Positions 36,786 through 44,537 of a stretch of 64,000 nt of DNA are shown here, in pieces. Numbering within the stretch: position 1 is the stretch's first letter; each line of letters begins with the position of its first letter. This stretch comes from Lachnospiraceae bacterium (GTDB lineage: Bacteria > Bacillota > Clostridia > Lachnospirales > Lachnospiraceae): the NCBI GenBank assembly GCA_017453065.1, contig JAFTKW010000014.1, forward strand, positions 103,372-167,371, written 5' to 3'. The notes below the pieces were generated by a model. It did no database searches and had not been told where the DNA came from. It saw nothing but the letters and a program-made list of their open reading frames with translations. The position numbers were made by a program, and so were the translations under genes.

Positions 36786-37483
36786 AGTCGATTCATTCTC
36801 TCTTCCAGTTCACTGATAGACTGTATAATCGTCTTGCAAGACTCTGTATCGTCAATAGAGGCATGCCAGCGCAGTGTATCCAGTCCTTTGTAATAGGCCA
36901 TACATAAGAAACGCTCCTTAAAGTGCTTCACTTCCACGCCTTTATCCTTAAGGTAAGCATACAATTTTTCTGGAATCAATAAGTAGGGCTTATTCAAATC
37001 CATGATGGCAAAATCAAGTAACCAATCCATTACACCAGCCCTACTCCAATCCAGGAAACCAACCATCTGCTCTGACACTACCATATTAACAAAAAAGGTG
37101 TTGTTGTTCACCAAAAATCTTTGTCCCTCACAATACTTACTTAAATTTATCATCTTGGCGTAGTACTTCTCAAAGAATTCCTCTGTCATCATAGAAGTTT
37201 CAAAAAGCTGTTTCCAATTCTTCCAATAGCCTTCTGTTTCCTGTGCAAAGGTTCCTGTCAAAAAGTCCTGTAGTAAGTCATACTCTGGCTGATGGTTCTC
37301 ATCTAGTTCACCATATCCATGAAGCCCTGAGATATCCGCCTTTTGTATCTTGAGTATACTATCCAAAAATCTTGGATAAATCTGTTCAAATTCCTCTGGG
37401 CTTACCATGTCAGAGTTTTCTCCAATGGGATTTAAACTTACGCTCTCTGGCAAAATCTGTTTCATCAATTCTTCTCTATTCAT
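36782..37483 (-). CDS. Kinase-fold remnant related to aminoglycoside/hygromycin phosphotransferases
   Basis: 233 residues. LHGYGELDENHQPEYDLLQDF and the later FLDWSRAGVMDWLLDFA resemble the C-lobe of APH-type phosphotransferases. The N-lobe that holds ATP is absent, since a full-length member is about 300 residues. Where the catalytic HGDxxxxN loop should be, the sequence reads LVNNNTFFVN, so the catalytic Asp is lost; the metal-binding Asp in LDW remains. It is unlikely to be an active kinase or a resistance gene. It overlaps the CD3324-type gene by 4 bp. Confidence 0.6.
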   Translation of the reverse strand: MNREELMKQILPESVSLNPIGENSDMVSPEEFEQIYPRFLDSILKIQKADISGLHGYGELDENHQPEYDLLQDFLTGTFAQETEGYWKNWKQLFETSMMTEEFFEKYYAKMINLSKYCEGQRFLVNNNTFFVNMVVSEQMVGFLDWSRAGVMDWLLDFAIMDLNKPYLLIPEKLYAYLKDKGVEVKHFKERFLCMAYYKGLDTLRWHASIDDTESCKTIIQSISELEERMNRL

Positions 37484-37732
37484 CTTTACTCTCCTCTTTT
37501 ATCCCCGCCAGGTCCTTTCATGTCACTTTCTTAATTCAACTCCTGGCATCTATCATCTTATATTTTTCTCAGTTGCGCTCCTGATAACTTTATATTACAA
37601 GAACTTTGCAAAAGAAAAAAGGGAAGGAATAAGTTTACCTATTGATTACACAAAAGCAGGCCTCACCTAGAATAAAGCAAAATATGAAGACATAACCGCA
37701 CCCAAGCAGTAGATATTACTTTCTTAAGCTTA

Positions 37733-37738
37733 TATAAT
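37733..37738 (+). promoter_or_regulatory. Probable -10 element of the alpha-galactosidase gene
   Basis: TATAAT stands 44 bp before the GH27 start with no good -35 box, so an activator may be needed. The ATG at 37737 falls inside this box, which supports the later start. The rest of the 298-bp divergent gap (37484-37781) shows no gene. Confidence 0.45.
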
Positions 37739-37781
37739 GGAATTGAACAAAACCTGTACTACGAATCATTGGAGGGGAATT

Positions 37782-39662
37782 ATGAACAACCTAGTACAAA
37801 ACGAAACTCAAAACATCTCATCAAAGCCAAGTAAGCTTCCTGGCAAAGAGTATCAATTTGATTCTTTTTCCTCAGACAAAGTCCTTCTTAGCAAAAAGAA
37901 ACAGCATCTTCCTGCTATGGGCTGGAATAGCTGGAATGCCTTCGGCAGTGGAAACACCGCTGCACTGACTAGGGCTATGGCAGACCAGATGGTAGCACTG
38001 GGCCTTGACAAACTTGGCTATCAATATTTGGTTTTAGACGATGGCTGCTACAAGCCAGAGCGTGTGAATGGGCTTTTGTCCAACGAAGATGTGAAATTTC
38101 CAGAGGGCTTTCGCGCGCTCTCTGACTACATCCATAGCAAAGGTCTAAAATTTGGCATGTACAATGACATCGGAACCAATCTTTGTGCCGGTGCCGCTGT
38201 AGGCACCTGTGGTCATGAGATGGTGGATGCCAAATCTTACATAGACTGGGGCGTAGATTTCTTGAAGGTAGACAACTGCTACTATCTCTGGGACAACGCT
38301 ACTTTTTCCGATGCTACCAACGCTAAATATGTCTATACACCCAACATCCAGAGCATTCGCCTTGTAGGTTCAAAATTCGAGCAGACTTTTGATGCTGTGG
38401 CAGACGGTAAATTGACAGGCCTTGGCGGTAGAAAGGTAGATGGCACTTCGCCTAGTGACGACTTGACAGTTTCTGATTCCCAGAATGCCCATGGTTACGT
38501 AACAGGCATTGGCACCTTTGATGGCACCAATACCGGCACTACTCCTATCGGGCCTAGAAGCTGTGAATTAGTATTTGACATCGACCTTTCAAAAGCTGGT
38601 TCCTATCAGTTGTTTGTTACCTACGCTACCGGACAAGAGGTAGGCATCGGTAGTTGGCTTCAGTTGGCTGCCAATGACGAACTGATATATGACGATTTCT
38701 TGCCCGCCACCGAAACTACTACTTCTTTCAGAGAAAGCGATGGCATCGCGCTTACACTTAGGGAAGGGACCAATAAACTTCGCCTTATGAATCATCGCCG
38801 CCAGGAGAATACACTTCTCAGTTATGCTAAACTTCTGGAAGGCTTAAATGCCGCTGACCCAAACCACGATGTGATTTTTTCCATCTGTGAGTGGGGCAAG
38901 ACTCAGCCTCAAAACTGGGGATATAAGGTTGGCGATTCTTGGCGCATACTTAACGATATTACTTTTTGTGTTGGTCGTGATGGCGATCCTGGACGTGGCA
39001 CTTGGTTTGACCCAGGCACACCTAGCGTCACCTCTCAGTATGACAAAGCTGTAATTATGGACGAGTTTGCTGGCCTAGACAAAGGCTGGAACGACCCAGA
39101 CATGATGATGATTGGCATGAATGGACTTGATGAAACTATGTGCAAGACACATATGGCTATGTGGTGTATGATGAACTCTCCCCTCATGCTTGGCTTAGAC
39201 CTTCGCCGCGTAGAAAAAGGCGACTGGATTTGGAATATCATCTCCAACCAAGGACTAATCGCTCTTAATCAGGATGCTCATGGAATTCAGGCAAAACGCA
39301 TCTATACCACCAAAGAAACCAATTGCCCCGATATGGACTATATTACAGAGCATGACCGTGTAGATGTACTGGCCAAGCCACTTGCTGACGGAAGCGTCGC
39401 GCTTTCCTTTATCAACCTAAATAATCAGCCTTGGGATGGCAAAGTCACTGTTGATACTGAATTGATTGTAAAGATGATTGGCAAAAAGATGGCTACAGGC
39501 CCTGTAGAAGCCGTGGCTAGCGCAGATGCTTTTGCGACTGCCTCATCTTACCAGGTTACAGATCTTTGGACTCAGGCTATATCTGTGAACGAAACTGGTG
39601 TATTTGAAATCAACCACTTAGACGCTTGCGACAATGTAACCTTGCGCATAAAGCCGAATTAA
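37782..39662 (+). CDS. GH27-type alpha-galactosidase with an inserted carbohydrate-binding-like domain
   Basis: 626 residues without a signal peptide, hence cytosolic. The GH27 barrel starts with PAMGWNSWNAFG. The nucleophile Asp is in FLKVDNCYY and the acid/base Asp in SWRILNDI. The substrate loops NDPDMMMIG and MNSPLMLGLDL are conserved. Between the nucleophile strand and the next barrel strand (ICEWGK) about 170 residues are inserted, containing a CBM35/CBM6-like beta sandwich (YQLFVTYATG, LREGTNKLRL). The GGAGGGG site at 37771 decides the start. It should release galactose from imported galacto-oligosaccharides. An SLH-like protein gene follows after 16 bp. Confidence 0.88.
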   Translation: MNNLVQNETQNISSKPSKLPGKEYQFDSFSSDKVLLSKKKQHLPAMGWNSWNAFGSGNTAALTRAMADQMVALGLDKLGYQYLVLDDGCYKPERVNGLLSNEDVKFPEGFRALSDYIHSKGLKFGMYNDIGTNLCAGAAVGTCGHEMVDAKSYIDWGVDFLKVDNCYYLWDNATFSDATNAKYVYTPNIQSIRLVGSKFEQTFDAVADGKLTGLGGRKVDGTSPSDDLTVSDSQNAHGYVTGIGTFDGTNTGTTPIGPRSCELVFDIDLSKAGSYQLFVTYATGQEVGIGSWLQLAANDELIYDDFLPATETTTSFRESDGIALTLREGTNKLRLMNHRRQENTLLSYAKLLEGLNAADPNHDVIFSICEWGKTQPQNWGYKVGDSWRILNDITFCVGRDGDPGRGTWFDPGTPSVTSQYDKAVIMDEFAGLDKGWNDPDMMMIGMNGLDETMCKTHMAMWCMMNSPLMLGLDLRRVEKGDWIWNIISNQGLIALNQDAHGIQAKRIYTTKETNCPDMDYITEHDRVDVLAKPLADGSVALSFINLNNQPWDGKVTVDTELIVKMIGKKMATGPVEAVASADAFATASSYQVTDLWTQAISVNETGVFEINHLDACDNVTLRIKPN

Positions 39663-39678
39663 CTTGAAAGGAAACACC

Positions 39679-40167
39679 ATGTCCGAATGCATGTCTGAAC
39701 TAGCTACAATTGAAGATTTGGTACAGGCCTTATACAGCAAAGGTGGGCGTTCGGAGTATGAGCCCAAAAGTCAGGGTAATAATGTCTCGTCAGGAAATGA
39801 GTTCTTAGCCGCTGCCTACGAAGCAGGATGGATTGAGCAGTTAGATATGCTCCATCCTACCAAGCCCATTTTCAGGCGAGATGTGGCCAAAATAGTGCAT
39901 TTATACCTGTGCCATGTTCTTGGAGAACCTGACGAAACAGAAATTACTCCCTCATACATCCTAAAAGATTTGTATGACTGCAGAGTCTGTGCTGGACACA
40001 TCATGCAGGTCTATCTCAAAGGTATCATGGAGAGCATCGAGTTTCTTCCAGGGCTATTTATCTTTGGTCTTAGAGAACATTTGACCAAGACCGAGATTAC
40101 CACGATTGTCGAGCGCGTATTTTGGCCTAACAAACGACTTCAAATCACAAAAAGGCTCAACCACTAA
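39679..40167 (+). CDS. Small SLH-like helical protein, cytosolic companion of the GH27 enzyme
   Basis: 162 residues from the ATG at 39679 (AAAGGA ribosome binding site). No signal peptide is seen. Two stretches resemble S-layer homology motifs: FLAAAYEAGWIEQL...PIFRRDVAKIVHLYL, and a later FIFGLREHLTKTEITTIVERVF. SLH motifs normally bind cell-wall polymers outside the cell, but this one has no export signal and is co-transcribed with a cytosolic alpha-galactosidase, so another role such as subunit or sugar binding is likely. The function is unknown. The stop codon lies inside the loop of the terminator. Confidence 0.6.
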   Translation: MSECMSELATIEDLVQALYSKGGRSEYEPKSQGNNVSSGNEFLAAAYEAGWIEQLDMLHPTKPIFRRDVAKIVHLYLCHVLGEPDETEITPSYILKDLYDCRVCAGHIMQVYLKGIMESIEFLPGLFIFGLREHLTKTEITTIVERVFWPNKRLQITKRLNH

Positions 40168-40178
40168 GGTTGAGCCTT
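40152..40178. terminator. Bidirectional terminator overlapping a stop codon
   Basis: A perfect 11-bp stem AAGGCTCAACC/GGTTGAGCCTT with loop ACTAA, followed by a T-run on the plus strand. The loop holds the TAA stop of the SLH-like gene. It also serves the convergent GT4 gene. Confidence 0.88.
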
Positions 40179-40219
40179 CATTTTTTATCTTTATTCATTT
40201 GGTTGGAATATTGCTACGC

Positions 40220-41395
40220 TTACTGTGCCACAGATGTGCACTCTTCGGCATTACATTCTTCTTTGTAGAGATCCTCCATACGTTCTGCAAAATGATCTGT
40301 ATCAAAGGATTCTGCAATCTCTTCGCTGTTTTTACTTGCCTGATTTCTCCACTGAGCATCGTTGATGATTCGGTCCAGTTTCTCCAAGAAATCATTTCTG
40401 GAAGTATACTGATATCCATTCACGCCTTCTACTACAATTCCACGCAGTGCATTGTCCTGACGGCAAAGAAGTGGAAGTCCGTTGGCTGCCGCTTCAATAT
40501 AAGTCAAGCCCTGTGTCTCACTGATAGACGCGCACAGGAATACATCTGCCAATTGATAATACTGCTGAACTTCCTTGGGATTGACCATACCTGTAAAGAT
40601 GACGCTCTGATCAATGCCAAGTGAAACTGCCAATTTCTGCAAATTTTCCCTATCTGGTCCATCACCCACAATAAGGAATGTAAGCTTTGGATTGGTCTGC
40701 AATGCTTTGCTGAAAAACTTAAGCAATTCGCTTAGGTTCTTCTCCGCACCCACTCTACCAAGGCTGAGAAGCACATGATGGTCCTCTGGGATACCCAAGG
40801 ATCTGCGCTTAATCATACGTTCTTCCGGATCCATTCTAAAGTGATGCTGTTTAAGTGAAATACCACTTGGAATCACGCTGATATGATTCTTTACCCCATA
40901 TCCGCGCAAGGTATCTTCCACCTTGCCAGTTGGCGCAATAATCACATCCGCCTTACGCAAACGGTATCTGGAAAAACTCTTTACTACTCGTCTTCCCACA
41001 CGCTCACTTGGAATTACATACTTTACATAATTTTCATATAAGGTGTGATAGGTATGTACTAATGGAGCACCAGTCAACTTGGAAATTCGTTTTGCAAACT
41101 GATAACTAAAAAACTCGCACTGGCTGTGAATCACATCTGGCTTCCAGTCAATCAATTCCTTAATCATATAATTGCGATAAGAAATTGGCATACGCACATC
41201 TGGATAAACAAATCCCAAAGGCAATGACTTAATAAAATAAACATCGCCTTCTTTATAACTTTCCAATTTGTTTGACACTGTCAAAATTCGAACTTCATGA
41301 CCTTTTTCTCGAAGTCCCTCTGTCAAATTTCGTACAGATGTTACGACGCCATTGGTGGAAGTAAAATATAAGTCTGTCGTAATTAAAATCTTCAT
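40220..41395 (-). CDS. GT4-family glycosyltransferase, probably glycolipid-type
   Basis: 391 residues. The fold is GT-B: DLYFTSTNGVVTSVRNLTEGL at the N-terminus, the nucleotide-sugar half with LLSLGRVGAEKNL and VGDGPDRENL, and an E-x7-E-type motif in SETQGLTYIEAAANGLP. The overall pattern resembles 1,2-diacylglycerol 3-glucosyltransferases that make membrane glucolipids, but the acceptor is not certain. The ATG at 41395 is used, with GAGGGG upstream; 19 extra in-frame codons upstream are unlikely to be translated. Confidence 0.85.
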   Translation of the reverse strand: MKILITTDLYFTSTNGVVTSVRNLTEGLREKGHEVRILTVSNKLESYKEGDVYFIKSLPLGFVYPDVRMPISYRNYMIKELIDWKPDVIHSQCEFFSYQFAKRISKLTGAPLVHTYHTLYENYVKYVIPSERVGRRVVKSFSRYRLRKADVIIAPTGKVEDTLRGYGVKNHISVIPSGISLKQHHFRMDPEERMIKRRSLGIPEDHHVLLSLGRVGAEKNLSELLKFFSKALQTNPKLTFLIVGDGPDRENLQKLAVSLGIDQSVIFTGMVNPKEVQQYYQLADVFLCASISETQGLTYIEAAANGLPLLCRQDNALRGIVVEGVNGYQYTSRNDFLEKLDRIINDAQWRNQASKNSEEIAESFDTDHFAERMEDLYKEECNAEECTSVAQ

Positions 41396-41506
41396 TTGTG
41401 TCCCCTCACTTGGTCTTTCGACCCATTTGTAGATTATATTTTCTCTAACCATGTCTCAGTCATTTTTTTAAATTGTTCCCTCCAACAACTCCCAGACTGC
41501 GTTTAC

Positions 41507-41535
41507 ATTTTAATACAACTTTTCCCTTTTTTCAA
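41507..41535 (-). promoter_or_regulatory. Promoter of the GT4 gene
   Basis: On the minus strand TTGAAA (41530-41535), a 17-bp spacer and TAAAAT (41507-41512), about 110 bp before the start codon. Confidence 0.6.
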
Positions 41536-41604
41536 TTAGGTTAAGAAAAAACTTTGAATCTCAAGAAAATATTAAGAAATGCCTCTTTTTCCTCGATATC
41601 GAAA

Positions 41605-42228
41605 TCATTCTACTACCGTATAAATGTTGTTTACAGGATAAATATTGGTCTGCCAAAGCTGCTCAAATTCCTCATAAGTCACTTTGCGATTCATCCAATT
41701 GTTCTGAAATATATTCTTGGCAGCGCCTGTGGAGTCCGCTAGATAGATATATTCTTCATCATACCCTACCACTGCCACATAGTGCCTTCCCATTTCGCCT
41801 ATGGTCACAAAAGCCACAATTGGCTTTCCCATTGTCAGACGCTTTTTCATGGTATCAAGGGTCCCTGTATAGGATGTAGCATCATACCCGTAGTCTGCAA
41901 AGGCTTTTCGAACGCCACCCAGTGCAACCCCTTTGCCTACTTTGAAGGACATTTCTTTGTACAAGTGTCTACCTTCCACTTCCTCTCCCAAATGGCGAAG
42001 CACATAAGCAGCAGCATATCCTGCACAGTCCTTACCCGTCTGATACTCCACAAAATTTGTATCGCTTTCAATCATAAAACTTGCTGGCAAATCGCTTGTA
42101 TCGATGGTGTCCTCTCTAGGTGTTACAGACCATATTGCAAAAAGGATTACAAGTATTGCGCCAAGGATAATGTGTAAGATGCGACGTATTCTCTTTTTCT
42201 TCTTGTTGATTTGTAGCTCATTGTCCAT
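41605..42228 (-). CDS. C39-like membrane-anchored cysteine peptidase
   Basis: 207 residues. A basic N-terminus and one transmembrane helix (ILHIILGAILVILFAIWSV) place the domain outside the cell. The catalytic set of papain-like C39 peptidases is visible: Gln and Cys in QTGKDCAGYAAAYVL, His in GRHYVAVVGYD, and Asp in YLADSTG. C39 domains usually cut double-Gly leaders of bacteriocins, or act alone on unknown targets. It is the last gene of the ArsR-headed unit, 33 bp after the CoiA-like gene. Confidence 0.8.
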   Translation of the reverse strand: MDNELQINKKKKRIRRILHIILGAILVILFAIWSVTPREDTIDTSDLPASFMIESDTNFVEYQTGKDCAGYAAAYVLRHLGEEVEGRHLYKEMSFKVGKGVALGGVRKAFADYGYDATSYTGTLDTMKKRLTMGKPIVAFVTIGEMGRHYVAVVGYDEEYIYLADSTGAAKNIFQNNWMNRKVTYEEFEQLWQTNIYPVNNIYTVVE

Positions 42229-42261
42229 GATTCTCTCCGTGTGTCCTCATTTTACATCACA

Positions 42262-43380
42262 TTACTTCATACAGGATTTGCACTTGCCGATGTTGAGCCT
42301 TCCTCGTCCGCCATAGCTGACAAATTCTGCTTCTTCCTTTACTTCTCCGCAGATCTCACAGCGAATCCATCTGATTCCTGTCTCGTCTCGAACTTGTCTT
42401 TCCTGCTGCTCTATCATAGCAAGGATGCTGTCTTTACGTTTCGTATACTCCTCAGCAAACTTTTTTGCTGCCTGAGCCTTCATCCATTCAAGGTATCTTT
42501 GCTGCTCTGCAGCCTTCTCCTTGCGATAGGCTTCCATGTTGCGTTCTTCTATTTTTCTTTGTTCTTCCTGCTCCTTAGCAAGCCGCTGTCTTTCTAGTAA
42601 CTCTTGTCTAAACTTTTCTGCTTTGCTCTGTCTATATGCAAGCAGATTCTCGTAGGTCTCCTCAAAACCTTTTAACGTAAGTGCTCCATTTTCAAAGACC
42701 AAATCTTGGCAAGTACCTTCATATACAAACATAGTTTGAGACTCCACCAAATAGTCCCCTATCTCTGTCTTACAATGCACCGCAGGAACTCTTTTGTACT
42801 GCACTACTTTTTTGCCATCGTAAGTCAATATTAACAAAGATTTGTTGGCAGATTCATTCAAACAATAGCGTTTTAAAAAATAAGTATGTCTTTCATCCAA
42901 TTGCTTGTCACTATGGTCTACTACAAGCCAAATTGGAACTACTTGATTGTCATGGTATTCTTGGTTCAATTTTTCCACTTCATGGATATTGGTTCGCTTG
43001 GTTCCGAGTTCGATCGCCATCTTGGTTCCATCTTCCCACTCAAAATACAGATGGCTATAATGATGCGCAAGCACTTTCGCTTCCATCTGCACTGGATAAT
43101 CACAGGCACTGAAATGTTCACACAACAACAAGCGGAGTCCTCTAAAAACACCGCTTGCCTTTTCATATTTCACATAGTCACAATCTGACTCATCTCTGTG
43201 TGCAAAATAAGGTTGCTTGATTTCACCATGACAATATTTCAGAATTGAACTTTTACATCCAGGATCTGGGCAACAAAGTTCTCCTTTGTGGCTTGCCCTG
43301 CGAATTTCTTTTTCTGTAAAGTAATCCTTTGATACCTCATATGCTACCAGGCGTTTCCCTTTCCACAATGCATTTTCCAT
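42262..43380 (-). CDS. CoiA-like protein with coiled coil and C-terminal zinc finger
   Basis: 372 residues. An N-terminal zinc-ribbon-like part (CCPDPGCKSSI, then PYFAHRDESDC) is typical of CoiA, a competence-induced protein of Gram-positive bacteria that helps recombination of incoming DNA. The nuclease-like core has EWEDGTKMAIELGTKRTNI and PIWLVVD; CoiA has an E-x-Q at the matching place, here ELG, so activity is uncertain. A long Glu/Lys/Gln-rich coiled coil (about 235-335) and a C-terminal CEICG...CKSC zinc finger follow. It lies 6 bp after an ArsR regulator. Confidence 0.7.
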   Translation of the reverse strand: MENALWKGKRLVAYEVSKDYFTEKEIRRASHKGELCCPDPGCKSSILKYCHGEIKQPYFAHRDESDCDYVKYEKASGVFRGLRLLLCEHFSACDYPVQMEAKVLAHHYSHLYFEWEDGTKMAIELGTKRTNIHEVEKLNQEYHDNQVVPIWLVVDHSDKQLDERHTYFLKRYCLNESANKSLLILTYDGKKVVQYKRVPAVHCKTEIGDYLVESQTMFVYEGTCQDLVFENGALTLKGFEETYENLLAYRQSKAEKFRQELLERQRLAKEQEEQRKIEERNMEAYRKEKAAEQQRYLEWMKAQAAKKFAEEYTKRKDSILAMIEQQERQVRDETGIRWIRCEICGEVKEEAEFVSYGGRGRLNIGKCKSCMK

Positions 43381-43386
43381 ATGGGA

Positions 43387-43950
43387 TTACTCCTCTGGCT
43401 TCAACCAATATGTACTTCCTTCACGTTCCATGATATGCTCACTAATCATATCGCGGCGGATAGTACAGAAATCGTCATTAAAGGTCTTGATGATTTCATT
43501 GACCTCTTTTTCCTCGTACTTTCTACCAGCCTCAAAAGATTTGGAAATCTCTTCTAAACAGATACGCTGTTTTTTTCGCTGCGCTGGAATTGCTTTCAGT
43601 TTACCATATTCAAAGAAGGTTTTAATTACTTTGTTTCTATATTCTTCTTCTCTCTGCTTCTGCTCATCTATTACTTCGGATTCTTCCTTGATAATATCAA
43701 TGATGTTGGTCATAAAAACCTCCTGACGAAGGCTGTAAATAGTGTAATACTGTTCCTTTCGGGATGTAACCGCACCAGCATCCTCTAGTTTCTTCAAATG
43801 AAAAGAGATCGTGGCTGGGGTTAGTCCTAGGCGCTCCGCCAAACGCTCTACATACATCTCTTCCTGCACTAAGGATTTCAGTATCTGTAATCGGGATTTG
43901 TCTGCCAGACATTTAAATAGCTTAATAGCATCTGCTTCTAACATTTCCAT
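43387..43950 (-). CDS. ArsR-family winged-helix repressor
   Basis: About 187 residues. The first 75 residues are an ArsR helix-turn-helix (LFKCLADKSRLQILKSL, LGLTPATISFHLKKLEDAGAV). The rest is a charged helical extension unlike standard ArsR proteins and ends TYWLKPEE. No metal-binding CxC motif is visible, so it probably senses something other than arsenic or zinc. The start ATG overlaps the stop of the upstream small protein (TGATG). It is expected to control its own operon through the AT-rich palindromes at 44418-44490. Confidence 0.85.
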   Translation of the reverse strand: MEMLEADAIKLFKCLADKSRLQILKSLVQEEMYVERLAERLGLTPATISFHLKKLEDAGAVTSRKEQYYTIYSLRQEVFMTNIIDIIKEESEVIDEQKQREEEYRNKVIKTFFEYGKLKAIPAQRKKQRICLEEISKSFEAGRKYEEKEVNEIIKTFNDDFCTIRRDMISEHIMEREGSTYWLKPEE

Positions 43951-44306
43951 CACTCTCCTTGTTCATATTTGTCTCGAATCATCTGTAGTGTTTCAAGCTT
44001 GATTTCCTCTATCACAATCTTGGTGGAATCACCATGCTCTTTTGCCTTCTCTAAAGACATTTTCCAATTTTCTGGAAGCCTTGTCAATTGTCTAAGATAC
44101 TCTTCTTTGAAAGCCTCTGCTGTTGCAACGCCTTTTGCCTGCACGATTTTCTCAGATGCACCGTACAGCGTCTTACAAATATCACAGATGTTGATTCTAA
44201 TCTTGGCAAAATTAGCCTCATCCTTACGGTCAGCGGCAATCAATTCAGTCTCCTGCTCCTGATACTCCACAATCAATTCATCAATGTATGCTATAAATTC
44301 ATTCAT
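43950..44306 (-). CDS. Small helical protein of unknown function
   Basis: 118 residues from the ATG at 44306 (GGAGGG ribosome binding site). It is predicted all-helical and charged (MNEFIAYIDELIVEYQEQETEL; NICDICKTLYGASEK). I recognise no domain. It is first in the operon with ArsR, the CoiA-like and the C39-like genes, and its stop overlaps the ArsR start. Confidence 0.7.
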   Translation of the reverse strand: MNEFIAYIDELIVEYQEQETELIAADRKDEANFAKIRINICDICKTLYGASEKIVQAKGVATAEAFKEEYLRQLTRLPENWKMSLEKAKEHGDSTKIVIEEIKLETLQMIRDKYEQGE

Positions 44307-44417
44307 AATAATTCTCCCTCCGTTCACTTGCTTGGTTCTTCTTGGTTTTTCTTGGTTTTTCTTTGTTTTTCTTTGCTTCTCTTTTGTTTTCTGCTTGCAT
44401 TTTTTGATTTGATGTTT

Positions 44418-44490
44418 ATCTAATTAGATATTTGCATTATATGTCTATATGTAACTTATGTCAATATTTATTTTGATAATCATCTAATTA
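44418..44490 (-). promoter_or_regulatory. Consensus promoter flanked by candidate ArsR operators
   Basis: On the minus strand TTGACA (44459-44464), a 17-bp spacer and TATAAT (44436-44441). Downstream is the perfect palindrome ATCTAATTAGAT (44418-44429). Its first nine bases recur at 44482-44490, 64 bp away, upstream of the -35. AT-rich palindromes over the start region fit repression by the ArsR protein encoded in this operon. Confidence 0.7.
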
Positions 44491-44509
44491 TTTTGCGCAT
44501 TAAAAAAAC

Positions 44510-44530
44510 AGGCCCTCCTAAAAAGGGCCT
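44510..44530 (-). terminator. Terminator of the ABC exporter operon
   Basis: Stem AGGCCCT/AGGGCCT (44510-44516 with 44524-44530) followed on the minus strand by TGTTTTTTT. Confidence 0.85.
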
Positions 44531-44537
44531 GCCTGTT

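Noticed and set aside
36782-37483. Aminoglycoside or hygromycin resistance gene
   Set aside because: The N-lobe and the catalytic HGD motif are missing, so resistance activity is not supported.
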